A stretch of 64,000 nucleotides of DNA from Litchfieldia alkalitelluris (lineage in GTDB: Bacteria > Bacillota > Bacilli > Bacillales > Salisediminibacteriaceae), in NCBI RefSeq assembly GCF_002153425.1, contig NZ_KZ119600.1, positions 2,655,920 to 2,719,919 of the forward strand, written 5' to 3'. Shown here in pieces: positions 25,642 to 36,161 of this stretch; the first letter of the stretch is position 1, and the number at the start of each line of letters is the position of its first letter. Both the position numbers and the translations under genes were made by a program. Under the pieces are notes generated by a model. It ran no database searches. It was not told the DNA's origin and saw only the letters and a program-made list of their open reading frames with translations.

Positions 25642-27395
25642 GATGACCTGCCCCCTTTCTCCACAAGTGATTCCAATTGTTGATGATCGTACATTTTACG
25701 ATACCAACCATTTTCTTTCATCAACTCTGCATGATCCCCCTGCTCAATAATTACCCCTTGTTCTAAAACAAGAATCAGATCAGCATGTTTAATGGCACTT
25801 AACCGATGTGCAGTAATCAATGTTGTTTTTCCACGACGCACATCCCTTAAGGCATGGAGAATCTGTTCCTCCGTTTTCGCATCTACGGCGGATAAGGAAT
25901 CATCTAGAATGAGTATTTCTGGATCAGCAAGGAGAGCCCTAGCTATGGAAATCCTTTGCTTCTGTCCACCTGATAAGGTTACTCCCCGCTCTCCGACAAT
26001 CGTTTCATATCCTTCATCGAATCGCGTAATGTCTTCATGAATGGCCGCTAGCTTTGCTGCTTCAATGATTTCTTGATAGCTTGCTTCCGGTCTCGCAAAG
26101 GCGATATTATCTGCAATAGTTGCAGAAAACAGAAAATGATCTTGTGGCACATAGCCGAGCGATGCCCGTAGTGCATCTAGAGTATATTCATCATGAGGCG
26201 TGCCATCTAATAGAATTTTGCCATTTTTAATTTCAAAATCTCTCATTAACGTTTTGGCCAAAGTGGTTTTACCACTTCCTGTACGTCCAGCAATACCTAA
26301 AGTTTGCCCACGCTTCAAATGAAAGAAAATATCCTTTAAGGCCGGTCCCTCATCATCAGTATAAGAAAATTCGTTGATCTGAAAGTCTAGGTTCCCCTTT
26401 GGTGGTGTATCTACTGCACCTGGCTTATCAACAATGTCCTGCTTAACTTGAAGGAGCCGGTTTACCCTGTCGTAAGAAGCACGACCTCGCTCAACGATAT
26501 TAAATAACCAACCAAATGCAAGCATGGGCCAAATTAGGAGGCCTAAATATACTGTAAACGCAGTTAATTGTCCAATAGTCAAGTCACCTAGTACAACATA
26601 CCTCGCACCAAATACGATAGATAAAAAGAATGATAAGCCAACAATGATCTGAATCGTTGGATCAAAGAGGGCATCCACCTTTGCGACTTGAATGTTTTTT
26701 TCAACCACATCATCTGATTCTTTTTTAAACTCGGTTACCTCGTTTTCTTCGTAACCGAATGTTTTAGTTACTCTTACTGCAGACATGCTCTCCTGTACTT
26801 TATCATTTAAAGATGAGAATGCTGCCTGAGCCTTTGCAAAGCGTTTATGTAACATGAATCCATATTTACTCGTTGCAAATGCCATGAATGGCATTGGAAT
26901 AAGAGCAATTAGCGTAAGCTCCCAGCTGATCGTAGCTGCCATGGTAATGATCACAAAGCCCCCCATAGTGAGGGAATCTACTAATGTAAGAACACCAACA
27001 CCTGCAGTTTGTTCAATGGCACGTATGTCATTTGTTGCGTGCGCCATTAAATCTCCCGTTCTACGTTTCTGAAAAAAAGAAGCTGACATTCTAGAAAAGT
27101 GATCATAGAGCTGGTTCCGTAATAACCTTGCTAACCGAATAGCCGATCCAAATATTAATATCCTCCAAATATATCTGAGGACGTATACCGTCACAGCAAG
27201 AACAAATAATATGACCATCCACCTTAGAAGAATATCTTGGGTTAATGTATTTTCAACAATATGGTCAACAATCAACCCTACAACGTATGGCGGTAATAAG
27301 GAAAGAAACGATACGAGGGCTAGTACTAATATTCCTCCTCCATATTTCCATTTTTGTTCTTTAAAATACCACATTAAGTCTTTGAATACTCGCAT
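25638..27395 (-). CDS. ABC exporter half-transporter, BmrC/YheI-like (degenerate-site half)
   Basis: This 585-residue protein, the same length as B. subtilis BmrC (YheI), has six membrane helices followed by an ATPase domain with Walker A 'GRTGSGKTT', signature 'LSGGQKQR' and Walker B 'ILILDDSLSAVD', where Asp replaces the catalytic Glu. 'QTAGVGVLTLVDSLTMGG' and 'LNDKVQESMSAVRVTKTFG' match the BmrC family as I recall it. It is the first gene of the pair, with a strong GAGGTG site. It should heterodimerise with the 604-residue protein and export hydrophobic compounds. Confidence 0.9.
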   Translation of the reverse strand: MRVFKDLMWYFKEQKWKYGGGILVLALVSFLSLLPPYVVGLIVDHIVENTLTQDILLRWMVILFVLAVTVYVLRYIWRILIFGSAIRLARLLRNQLYDHFSRMSASFFQKRRTGDLMAHATNDIRAIEQTAGVGVLTLVDSLTMGGFVIITMAATISWELTLIALIPMPFMAFATSKYGFMLHKRFAKAQAAFSSLNDKVQESMSAVRVTKTFGYEENEVTEFKKESDDVVEKNIQVAKVDALFDPTIQIIVGLSFFLSIVFGARYVVLGDLTIGQLTAFTVYLGLLIWPMLAFGWLFNIVERGRASYDRVNRLLQVKQDIVDKPGAVDTPPKGNLDFQINEFSYTDDEGPALKDIFFHLKRGQTLGIAGRTGSGKTTLAKTLMRDFEIKNGKILLDGTPHDEYTLDALRASLGYVPQDHFLFSATIADNIAFARPEASYQEIIEAAKLAAIHEDITRFDEGYETIVGERGVTLSGGQKQRISIARALLADPEILILDDSLSAVDAKTEEQILHALRDVRRGKTTLITAHRLSAIKHADLILVLEQGVIIEQGDHAELMKENGWYRKMYDHQQLESLVEKGGRSS

Positions 27396-27492
27396 CTGTG
27401 ACGCACCTCTGTCTTTATTAGTTAAAATACCTTATTCATCATAGCAGAATTTCCATTTTTCCTCTATAAACGAATCCTACTTATACAATAAA

Positions 27493-27516
27493 AAAACACC
27501 CCAAATGGAGTGTTTT
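27493..27516 (-). terminator. Terminator of yneF
   Basis: On the minus strand AAAACACTCC pairs with GGGGTGTTTT, followed by TTTTT, right after the yneF stop codon. Confidence 0.82.
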
Positions 27517-27518
27517 AA

Positions 27519-27731
27519 TTACTTCATATTATTTTGCATTGCTTTCATCATTTGATTAATTTTCTTCTGGGACGGATTCATCCCCATCTGCATCATCATG
27601 ACGCGAAGCATTTTCTCATTAATTGGCGGATTCTTTTTCATATAACTCATCATGTACTGTCGGGCAATGAAGAAACCTAACGCAACTCCCGCCAACAGAG
27701 CAATGACACCGATTAAAATATTTACCCACAT
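27519..27731 (-). CDS. yneF: YneF (UPF0154) membrane protein
   Basis: This 70-residue protein has one N-terminal membrane helix (about 4-24) and the conserved tail '[33 protein letters not shown]'. It belongs to the UPF0154 family of unknown function, and its place after sirA is as in B. subtilis. The ATG follows AAGGAGGG. Confidence 0.93.
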   Translation of the reverse strand: MWVNILIGVIALLAGVALGFFIARQYMMSYMKKNPPINEKMLRVMMMQMGMNPSQKKINQMMKAMQNNMK

Positions 27732-27860
27732 TTTACGGTGACCCTCCTTCTCGTTGTTGTTTCTACTACTAATTCTCGTATTATTATTATAAACCTTATT
27801 TATTATAACGTATTGATTGGGTGATTAAAAGAGAAGTTGCTAAAAAATGTGTTATTCCGT

Positions 27861-28310
27861 CTAAGAATGTTGAACGACATCGAGAGACTTAAGTGGTTTT
27901 AGCCACCCATAACGACCTTGTGAGAATTCCATAGCTAAAAAATAAGGATGAAATCTTCTCAACGCTTCGAAAAAGCAAGCTTCTGCATCATACCCACCCT
28001 CTGAATATAAAGTTATATAATCTTCGTGTATATATAAACCAGCTTGGCTATTCTCTTCATCCATAATAATATAGTGTTTATTATTTGTGAATGAATATGC
28101 CTCTTTATGTTCAAGTTCTTTATTTAAGTATACTTGTAATTGATCATAGTTAATGGCACCTATAATAAATTGAATCTGCTTATCAGTAATTTCCTTTAAA
28201 TTCCCTTGCGCTGCTCGATTTTCTTTAAATAGTTGATACAGTTTCGTCTCTAACCCGTAATAAGTGTTCGCAATCTCTTCTCGTATGACATAAATCTCAT
28301 ATTCTCTCAT
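27861..28310 (-). CDS. sirA: Sporulation inhibitor of replication SirA
   Basis: This 149-residue protein matches SirA (YneE), which binds DnaA domain I and blocks new replication rounds when sporulation starts. Conserved parts are 'YVIREEIANTYYGLETKLYQLF', 'ITDKQIQFI' and the C-terminal 'FFEALRRFHPYFLAMEFSQGRYGWLKPLK'. The ATG at 28310 follows AAGGGGTGA; the longer frame from 28331 includes that site. It sits between yneF and tkt as in B. subtilis. Confidence 0.92.
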   Translation of the reverse strand: MREYEIYVIREEIANTYYGLETKLYQLFKENRAAQGNLKEITDKQIQFIIGAINYDQLQVYLNKELEHKEAYSFTNNKHYIIMDEENSQAGLYIHEDYITLYSEGGYDAEACFFEALRRFHPYFLAMEFSQGRYGWLKPLKSLDVVQHS

Positions 28311-28541
28311 GGGCTCACCCCTTGAAGACAATCATATTTTCAATCCATTATATCGGACAACCTCTATATTAATTGTCATTCCTTGGAGGAAAGCCTGACT
28401 TATTTTGTCGTTTTCGCCTCTTTGCAAGAATTATTAAAAATTCACACCTTACAGTATGAGGGAATCTTCAACATGGTGGTTTACATAATAAAAGGAGAAA
28501 ATACCATAGTTAAAAGCAATCTTTGGTCTTTCAGTTAAAGA

Positions 28542-28573
28542 AAAAGTGCCTGATCTGAAGATCAAGCACTTTT
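28542..28573 (-). terminator. Terminator of tkt
   Basis: AAAAGTGC-TGATC pairs with GATCA-GCACTTTT in a near-perfect hairpin just after the tkt stop codon, with a T-run on the minus strand. Confidence 0.87.
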
Positions 28574-28581
28574 ACACCGTT

Positions 28582-30576
28582 CTATTTTTGAAGAATATGC
28601 TTAAATTGCGCTACAACATTATCTACAGTAAAGCCGTATTCACTCATGATTTTTTCACCAGGAGCAGAAGCACCAAATCCATCGATGCCTAAAACTGCAC
28701 CATGATCACCAGTATACTTGTGCCAACCTAAAGGTGTAGCCATCTCAATTCCTAAGCGTACCTTCAAGTGAGGTGGGATAACAGAGTCTTTATATTCTTG
28801 ACTTTGTTTTTCGAAACGATCCCAGCTTGGCATACTAACCACATTTACAAAGATACCTTCTTTTTCAAGGGCCTGTTGCGCTTCCACAGCTAAAGGAACC
28901 TCAGAACCAGAAGCTAGTAGTAAACCTGCTGCTTCTCCATTTGCTTCTGAGATAACATACGCACCTTTTTTTACCCCTTCATACGCTTTTTCTTTCGTTC
29001 CAGCAATAGTTGCTAATCCTTGTCTTGTTAGAACAAGTGCTGTTGGTTGATCCTTACTTTCCACAGCTAGCTTCCATGCTGCAACTGTTTCATTGCCATC
29101 ACCAGGACGGATTAAAGATAGACCTGGCATAGCCCTTAATGCAGGAAGCTGTTCTACAGGTTCGTGTGTAGGACCATCTTCCCCAACAGCAATACTATCA
29201 TGTGTGAAAACATAAGTTACTGGAATTTGCATTAATGATGCTAAACGGACTGCTGGACGTAGATAGTCAGAGAAAACAAAGAATGTAGCATTAAACGGTT
29301 TAACCCCACCATGGAGCGCCATCCCATTAGCTGCACAAGCCATTGCGAATTCCCTAACACCAAACCAAACATTCCTACCAGCATAATTATCTCTAGAGAA
29401 ATCTTCTTCCCCTTTTAGCATTGTTTTATTGGAGGAAGCTAAGTCAGCTGAGCCACCAAATAAGTATGGAATGTTCTGAGCTAATGCGTTTAATGCATCA
29501 CCACCTGATTCTCGAGTTGCTTTCTTATCACCAACTTCGTAAACAGGAAGATTTGCATCATAACCTTCAGGAAGATCTCCATTAATTGCATTCGTTAACT
29601 GCTTAGCAAGCTCTGGATATTCCTCTTTATATTTATCAAATAAACTGTTCCATTCCTGTTCCTTCTTTGCGCCTGCTTCTTCTAGCTTGCGGTAATGCTC
29701 CCTTACTTCATCTGGAACATGGAAGTCCTTTTCAAATGTCCATTTATATGCTTCTTTCGTTAATTTTGCTTCTTCTTCTCCTAGAGGTGCTCCATGAGAA
29801 GCGGATTTACCACCTTTATTCGGTGATCCATATCCAATTGTTGTTTTTACTTCAATTAGAGTCGGACGCTCATCTGCTTTTGCCGCTTCTATTGCTTTTG
29901 AAATCTCTTCAAGATCGTTTCCATCTTCTACTCGGATCACTTGCCAGCCATATGCCTTATAGCGATCTTCTACACTTTCAGAGAAAGACTGGTGTAGATC
30001 CCCATCAAGAGATATATCATTAGAATCATATAAGACAATGAGACGTCCTAGTTTTAAGTGTGCTGCAAGGGAGGCAGATTCTGCAGATACACCTTCCATT
30101 AAATCCCCATCACCACAAATACTGTATGTATAGTGATCGATAAGGTTGTAATTGTCTTTGTTGTACGTTGCAGCTAAATGTCTTTCTGCCATCGCCATAC
30201 CTGTTGCCATTGCTAACCCTTGCCCTAATGGACCGGTAGTTGCTTCAACACCAGGTGTGTGGCCGTATTCTGGGTGACCTGGTGTTTTACTTCCCCATTG
30301 ACGAAAGCTTTTTAAGTCTTCCATAGAAACACCATACCCATGTAAATGTAATAAGCTGTAGAGTAACATAGAACCGTGTCCTGCTGATAAGACGAATCTG
30401 TCACGATTAAACCAATCTGGATTTTTAGGATTATGATTCATATACTTTGCGAATAAAGTATATGCCATTGGTGCTGAACCCATCGGCATTCCCGGATGTC
30501 CGGAGTTAGCTTTCTCAATACTGTCAATTGATAAAGTTCGAATCGTATTAATTGCTAATGCATCGATATTATTCAT
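28582..30576 (-). CDS. tkt: Transketolase
   Basis: This thiamine-diphosphate enzyme of the pentose phosphate pathway moves two-carbon units between sugar phosphates. It has '[21 protein letters not shown]' at the N-terminus, the TPP motif '[17 protein letters not shown]...[11 protein letters not shown]', and '[19 protein letters not shown]' with the active-site His region. The second ATG at 30576 is preferred because AAGGG lies directly against the first ATG (30585), leaving no spacing; it gives 664 residues. It lies between ynzC and sirA as in B. subtilis and has its own terminator. Confidence 0.96.
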   Translation of the reverse strand: MNNIDALAINTIRTLSIDSIEKANSGHPGMPMGSAPMAYTLFAKYMNHNPKNPDWFNRDRFVLSAGHGSMLLYSLLHLHGYGVSMEDLKSFRQWGSKTPGHPEYGHTPGVEATTGPLGQGLAMATGMAMAERHLAATYNKDNYNLIDHYTYSICGDGDLMEGVSAESASLAAHLKLGRLIVLYDSNDISLDGDLHQSFSESVEDRYKAYGWQVIRVEDGNDLEEISKAIEAAKADERPTLIEVKTTIGYGSPNKGGKSASHGAPLGEEEAKLTKEAYKWTFEKDFHVPDEVREHYRKLEEAGAKKEQEWNSLFDKYKEEYPELAKQLTNAINGDLPEGYDANLPVYEVGDKKATRESGGDALNALAQNIPYLFGGSADLASSNKTMLKGEEDFSRDNYAGRNVWFGVREFAMACAANGMALHGGVKPFNATFFVFSDYLRPAVRLASLMQIPVTYVFTHDSIAVGEDGPTHEPVEQLPALRAMPGLSLIRPGDGNETVAAWKLAVESKDQPTALVLTRQGLATIAGTKEKAYEGVKKGAYVISEANGEAAGLLLASGSEVPLAVEAQQALEKEGIFVNVVSMPSWDRFEKQSQEYKDSVIPPHLKVRLGIEMATPLGWHKYTGDHGAVLGIDGFGASAPGEKIMSEYGFTVDNVVAQFKHILQK

Positions 30577-30701
30577 ACTATCCATCCCTTCTTTCCAAAA
30601 ATAAATTCCCTTTCCATAATATACCCTCTGTCCAAGTAAAACAACCGTTCTTAGAAGGATTTGTTCGAAAATTCACAACTTGACCTTCATTATTAATACA
30701 A

Positions 30702-30745
30702 AAAAAGAAGAAGATCTCCTTTTTTAAGATAGTCTTCTTCTTTTT
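30702..30745 (-). terminator. Terminator of ynzC
   Basis: The 13-bp stem AAAAAGAAGAAGA (30702-30714) with TCTTCTTCTTTTT (30733-30745) overlaps the ynzC stop codon. The loop is 18 nt. Confidence 0.72.
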
Positions 30746-30989
30746 AGTGATAATATCCATTATTATTGTCTTTTTTCTTTTCCTGCTTCAGCTTCTCAGG
30801 AGTTACATCATTACCTGTTTCATCAACTATTTTTACGGATTTCAATTGATTTTTAAAAGATTGGCGCATACTTTTTAAATATTCTTCTCGTAGTTCCTTT
30901 TGCTCCTTCTGTTCCTTTAAGCTAAGACCTTCAGACTTAGACTTCTTTGCTAGGGCATTTATACGTTCAATTTTTTCTTTTCCGAGCAT
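30744..30989 (-). CDS. ynzC: YnzC (UPF0291/DUF896) protein
   Basis: This 81-residue protein starts 'MLGKEKIERINALAKKSKSEGL' and has two amphipathic helices typical of the DUF896 family; B. subtilis YnzC is a helical-hairpin protein in the SOS yneA-yneB-ynzC operon. Here it is separated from yneB by about 4 kb of other genes, so it has left that operon. The C-terminal tail is Lys/Asn-rich. The ATG follows GGAGG. Confidence 0.93.
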   Translation of the reverse strand: MLGKEKIERINALAKKSKSEGLSLKEQKEQKELREEYLKSMRQSFKNQLKSVKIVDETGNDVTPEKLKQEKKKDNNNGYYH

Positions 30990-31120
30990 ACTAACAAACC
31001 TCCATCTATCCTTATAAAACTTATCCTACATAAATAACAGCTATGTTGCAACTGACAACTCTCACAAGAGAGTGCTACTCTAATCGTCCCATTCATATTT
31101 ATTTATAAGGAAAATATGAA

Positions 31121-32548
31121 ATGGGGGAAAACGAGTTGAAAAAAGTCAAAGTGAATTTACAACCCATTATTAGCCATATTAATTTACCAACGGTATTAAA
31201 AACAGCTGTCCTTCCAGGAGATTCTACTGAGAGCTTGTTTATTGCCACTCAGGTTGGTGAGGTTTTATATGTTAAGAACGGTATTGCTAAGAATTTCCTA
31301 GATATTCGTCACCGAGTGATTCAACTTGGCTCAAATGGTGGATATGATGAACGGGGATTGGTTGGATTAGCGTTTCATCCAGATTTTTATCACAATGGCC
31401 TTTTTTATCTTCATTATTCTGTGGCTGGTTCACAAGGTCCTGGGGCTCTTTCAGATTCCTTTGAGCCTGATCCTTGTGATCCGAAAACGTTAACCATGAA
31501 GTGGAAAAATAGGGAACAGAATTATGATCACATTGATACTGTTGAAGAATGGAGGTATAAATCAAACAATAAGCCTCAAAAACGTCGGACACTCCTTAAC
31601 TTAAGAAGACCTTTTTTTAATCATAACGGGGTTAATAGTTTAAACTTTTCACCTGAAACAGGAAATCTTGTCTTAACGACGGGGGATGGCGGGTCTGGAT
31701 TTGATCCATTCAATTTAAGCCAAGATCCTATGGAGATAGCTGGAAAAATAATTGAGGTGGATGTAAAGGGCGATACTTCTAGCGTTGAACCACCTGCAGT
31801 ATCACGTTTTAATGAACTCCCTGAATCCCTCCAAGAAATACTTACTGTTATAGTGATTGGTGTTCGTAATGCTCCTGGAATTTCTTTTCACCGATTGAAT
31901 AACCAATATATGAAATATGTAGGTCATGTAGGGCAAGAACTTATAGAGTCGATTTTCTCCTTTAGCAACATTAAACCACTAGGAGTAAAGGATCTAGTGC
32001 AGTCTCATGTAAAGAAGACTGGACCTGATCTAGATGGAATAGTAAATTTAGGTTGGAGAGGTTGGGAAGGGGACTTTCCTTCTCCGATTATAAAGGATTG
32101 CTCTAACAACAATGATCTGGACAAGAAAATCATCGCTTTCTACAATGACGCAGTAATCACTTCCACAAAAAGATTACGACCGCTCATTAACTATTTTCAT
32201 CAAGATCCTCGAGCAAATAAATTTCGAGGAACGGCATTGACAGGCGTACAGGCGTATACAGGGAAAAGAATCTCTGATTTAAATGATAGTATTGTTTTTA
32301 CAGACTTTGCTCGAAGAGAAGAAAGTGATGATCCAACCAGAGGTGTCCTCGCTTATACGAGGGTAAGAATGGACGGTCAACCAAACGATTTTTCCGTTAT
32401 TGACAATGATTTTAATTTTGGCAATGAGGATGCTTATTACGTTAGCTTAGGAACAGATTTGAAACAAAAGAGATTATTTCTTGGAACATATGGCTCATCA
32501 AAGGTAACCGAGTTTAAACAAGGGACTGTATTTGAGATTGTGCCATAA
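31121..32548 (+). CDS. PQQ-dependent sugar dehydrogenase-like (GSDH fold) beta-propeller protein
   Basis: This 475-residue protein shows the glucose/sorbosone dehydrogenase pattern: 'DERGLVGLAFHPDFYHNGLFYLHY', 'FNHNGVNSLNFSPETGNLVLTTGDGG' with the putative catalytic His, 'NAPGISFHRL' and a late 'FTDFARR' blade. It has no signal peptide, whereas most enzymes of this fold are exported, and it carries inserts (about residues 105-160 and 225-310) compared with the short bacterial forms. Whether it binds PQQ is uncertain, as many Firmicutes proteins of this fold are uncharacterised. The ATG at 31121 has AAGG upstream; a TTG at 31136 after GGGGGAAA is an alternative start. Confidence 0.8.
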   Translation: MGENELKKVKVNLQPIISHINLPTVLKTAVLPGDSTESLFIATQVGEVLYVKNGIAKNFLDIRHRVIQLGSNGGYDERGLVGLAFHPDFYHNGLFYLHYSVAGSQGPGALSDSFEPDPCDPKTLTMKWKNREQNYDHIDTVEEWRYKSNNKPQKRRTLLNLRRPFFNHNGVNSLNFSPETGNLVLTTGDGGSGFDPFNLSQDPMEIAGKIIEVDVKGDTSSVEPPAVSRFNELPESLQEILTVIVIGVRNAPGISFHRLNNQYMKYVGHVGQELIESIFSFSNIKPLGVKDLVQSHVKKTGPDLDGIVNLGWRGWEGDFPSPIIKDCSNNNDLDKKIIAFYNDAVITSTKRLRPLINYFHQDPRANKFRGTALTGVQAYTGKRISDLNDSIVFTDFARREESDDPTRGVLAYTRVRMDGQPNDFSVIDNDFNFGNEDAYYVSLGTDLKQKRLFLGTYGSSKVTEFKQGTVFEIVP

Positions 32549-32662
32549 CTAGTAGATTGAATGACTACTAATAAAACTTTTTACTTTGAATGATGTCGCA
32601 AATGGTACTTTGCAATATCTATTAAGACTTTTAGTAGCTTAGCAAGGAGTGAGGTAGTTAAT

Positions 32663-33172
32663 TTGAGAGAAATGAATAAAGCTAGGTTTGTAAGTGTTGG
32701 GGGAATGCTTACTACACTTGCTGTCATCTTCCAGTCAGCACCAGTATTTTTACCTATAGTTGGGCTAGCTTTCAGTCCAATAAGTACGATGCCGATTGCA
32801 TTAGCTGCTTATTTGAATATATCACTTGGAATTGTTGTTTATTTATCTACCGCGTTTATCCTGACTATCATCTACATTCAAGAAGCAATCATTTTTGTAT
32901 TTACTACTGGACTCCTTGGCCTAGGGATTGGAACACTTCTTTATAGAAAAGGTACAATAGCATCGATAATTTTTTCTAGTATACTTTTATCCCTTGGAAT
33001 GCTCTTGTTAACTTATTTTGTAGGGATTGCATTGTTTGGAAATATTACAATTCCCGCAAGAATCCCTTTGACTCTTTTTATATTCTTTACATTTTCACTT
33101 CTTTATTCAACCATCTGGTGTTTAGTTCTAAAAAAACTAATTAATTATCTTATCAGAATGAAGGCTATTTAA
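32663..33172 (+). CDS. Polytopic membrane protein, ECF S-component-like
   Basis: This 169-residue protein has about five hydrophobic segments, beginning 'KARFVSVGGMLTTLAVIFQSAPVFLPIVG'. The pattern of a short N-terminus with helices and Gly/Pro-rich loops is like substrate-binding S components of energy-coupling factor transporters or related DUF2232-type proteins, but I cannot name the family. The start is TTG after GGAGTGAGG. It follows the GSDH-fold gene by about 115 bp. Confidence 0.6.
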   Translation: MREMNKARFVSVGGMLTTLAVIFQSAPVFLPIVGLAFSPISTMPIALAAYLNISLGIVVYLSTAFILTIIYIQEAIIFVFTTGLLGLGIGTLLYRKGTIASIIFSSILLSLGMLLLTYFVGIALFGNITIPARIPLTLFIFFTFSLLYSTIWCLVLKKLINYLIRMKAI

Positions 33173-33229
33173 CGAATTTTAGCCAGAATTCTCCTTCCTC
33201 AACATTTGGGTAGGTGGGAGATTAATAGA

Positions 33230-33281
33230 GGTTCCTAACTCCCTGCATGTTTAGGTTATACTTTGCTAAGAGTTAGGAACC
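33230..33281 (-). terminator. Probable terminator of the carboxypeptidase gene
   Basis: The 12-bp perfect inverted repeat GGTTCCTAACTC (33230-33241) / GAGTTAGGAACC (33270-33281) encloses a 28-nt loop between two convergent genes. There is no long T-run. Confidence 0.5.
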
Positions 33282-33283
33282 AT

Positions 33284-34945
33284 TTAGTGTTCTTCTTTTG
33301 AATATTCAGCTAACCTTACAACAATGTGATCAATAATAGCGATTGCATTATTGTGGAAGTAATTATTTAGGACGATGGAAAACATTAATTCTTCTTCATC
33401 CTGCGTGGTTACATACCCAGATAATGAAGCTTTAGAAGTAAGGCTCCCAGTTTTTCCTCGCACATTCCCTTCCGCTGCTGTTCCCCCCATACGATAACCT
33501 AATGTACCGCCAATGTTGCGATTACTTGTACCTGCAATAGGAAAGGAATCATAGAAAAGGTCATACCATTCTTCCTCCTTCACAGTATGTAAAAGCTTTG
33601 TCATTTCTTCTGGTGGAATAGCATTTAAATGTGACATGCCGGATCCATCTCGCAAGTGGATACCATTCATATTTAAGCCTGCACTACGAAGATAGTCTTC
33701 CACAACCTGTAGTCCAGCCTCCCAACTCCCTTCATCATGAACGACCTTCCCCATTGTTTTCGTTAAAATTTCTCCAATGGAATTATTACTGAGCTTCATA
33801 TAAGGATAGAAGAGATCTTCTAATGGAGCAGAAACATGGTGGGCAAGCTCTTGAGCTCCTGTTGGAGTATCTCCAAGCCTCCCTTCTCCTTCTATCTTTA
33901 TACCATTATCTATAAGTGCTTCATAAAACAATTGCAAAACAAGCTCCGTTGGCTCCCAGACCGATACCCAGTTTCTGTAGACTGTTGCATTATGAGTAAG
34001 TGTCCCATCATAATGTATGGTATTATTTCCATGCTCACGATCCCATTCAATATGACTTGTACCTCCAGTAGCTACCGTTTCCACATTGTTAACAATCGTC
34101 ACATAGTCTGTGTCAGGATATACTGAAATGATAGCGTCCTCCCCTATCTCCGCGCCAGGACGAATTTCTACCATAACAGATCCGGCATCATAATCTCGGG
34201 TCGGTGATAGAGTTAACGCAGAAACCTGTGTACCATAAACGTATTTCTCGTTTGCCCATGAAAGATCAATGGACAGTCTAATATCATCAAAATACGTGTC
34301 GTCAGCAATAACATCCCCGCGAATCGTTGTTATCCCTAACTTTGCTATTTCCTCCGCTAACTTTTGATAATCTTCTGCTTGTATTGTAGGATCACCAGTC
34401 CCTTTTAAAAATAAGTTTCCCTCCAACACACTTCCGATCTGTTCTGAAACAGTATAAACACCTGTGTAAAAGGAAAAGTCTCTTCCTAGCGTATCAAGGG
34501 CGGCTGCACCAACTAAAACCTTTTGACCAGATGCTGGTACTGCACTTTTATCACCATGAAAAGAATAAATTTCCTCTCCCACCTCCGAGCGAACATGAAC
34601 TGCTGCCAAGGCATGGTCTAAACGTTCATCTTGTAAAAATTCATCAAGTTGCTCTTTTAATGTATAATCCGTATTTACTAGAAACTCTACTGTCTGCAAA
34701 TAATTATCTTCAACAGGCAAATCTTCTAGCTTATTCTCTTCAATAATTATTTCCACTTCTTCGGAATCATCTTCCTTTTCTTCCCCTAAAGGTGGAATCT
34801 CTGATTCTATTTCTGGTGTATACTCTGGTTCAACTTCAGAAACAACTATTTCGCTAAGATTCGTGACAAAAAAATATACTGACCCTGTACTAAGAATTAA
34901 TAAGACTAGTACGAACCACAGGGATACTTTTCTTTGAAATAAAAT
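33284..34945 (-). CDS. D-alanyl-D-alanine carboxypeptidase/endopeptidase (class C PBP, PBP4a-like), apparent ATT start
   Basis: This serine peptidase acts on peptidoglycan stem peptides and cross-links. The catalytic SxxK is in 'VPASGQKVLVG', SxN in 'MKLSNNSIGE', KTG in 'VRGKTGSLTSKASLSG'. The first ATG/GTG/TTG in frame (GTG at 34756) gives a protein without a signal. Reading on upstream to 34945 adds 63 codons forming a perfect membrane anchor ('FQRKVSLWFVLVLLILSTG') and an acidic linker. The only well-placed start is an ATT (34945-34943), 8 nt after a perfect AGGAGG (34954-34959); an in-frame TAA lies further up. Full length would be 553 residues. ATT starts are known for infC. A point mutation of ATG is the alternative. 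Confidence 0.85.
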   Translation of the reverse strand: MLFQRKVSLWFVLVLLILSTGSVYFFVTNLSEIVVSEVEPEYTPEIESEIPPLGEEKEDDSEEVEIIIEENKLEDLPVEDNYLQTVEFLVNTDYTLKEQLDEFLQDERLDHALAAVHVRSEVGEEIYSFHGDKSAVPASGQKVLVGAAALDTLGRDFSFYTGVYTVSEQIGSVLEGNLFLKGTGDPTIQAEDYQKLAEEIAKLGITTIRGDVIADDTYFDDIRLSIDLSWANEKYVYGTQVSALTLSPTRDYDAGSVMVEIRPGAEIGEDAIISVYPDTDYVTIVNNVETVATGGTSHIEWDREHGNNTIHYDGTLTHNATVYRNWVSVWEPTELVLQLFYEALIDNGIKIEGEGRLGDTPTGAQELAHHVSAPLEDLFYPYMKLSNNSIGEILTKTMGKVVHDEGSWEAGLQVVEDYLRSAGLNMNGIHLRDGSGMSHLNAIPPEEMTKLLHTVKEEEWYDLFYDSFPIAGTSNRNIGGTLGYRMGGTAAEGNVRGKTGSLTSKASLSGYVTTQDEEELMFSIVLNNYFHNNAIAIIDHIVVRLAEYSKEEH

Positions 34946-35030
34946 AGCCAGCCCCTCCTCCGATATGTATCTATTATATGGTTAATACATTATCAGAATA
35001 TTAGAATAGAAACTAGCGTATTACCAAAGA

Positions 35031-36004
<974 letters not shown>

Positions 36005-36020
36005 TATCTTCACCCCTATA

Positions 36021-36090
36021 GAATATATGTTCTGTATATAATATATCAAGAACGAATGTTCGTGTCAACAGATTAATAGAACGGATGTTT
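36021..36090. promoter_or_regulatory. Three LexA (SOS) boxes between yneA and lexA
   Basis: Three sites match the Gram-positive SOS box CGAACRNRYGTTYC: GAATATATGTTC (36021-36032, one arm changed), GAACGAATGTTC (36050-36061, the best) and GAACGGATGTTT (36079-36090). They lie about 18 bp apart edge to edge in the divergent promoter region, so LexA can repress both yneA-yneB and itself. Confidence 0.88.
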
Positions 36091-36161
36091 GCTAGTGAGT
36101 TGGAAGCATGGTATAATGTTCCTAAATACAATACATATAAACTCTAAATGAGGTGGAGAAA

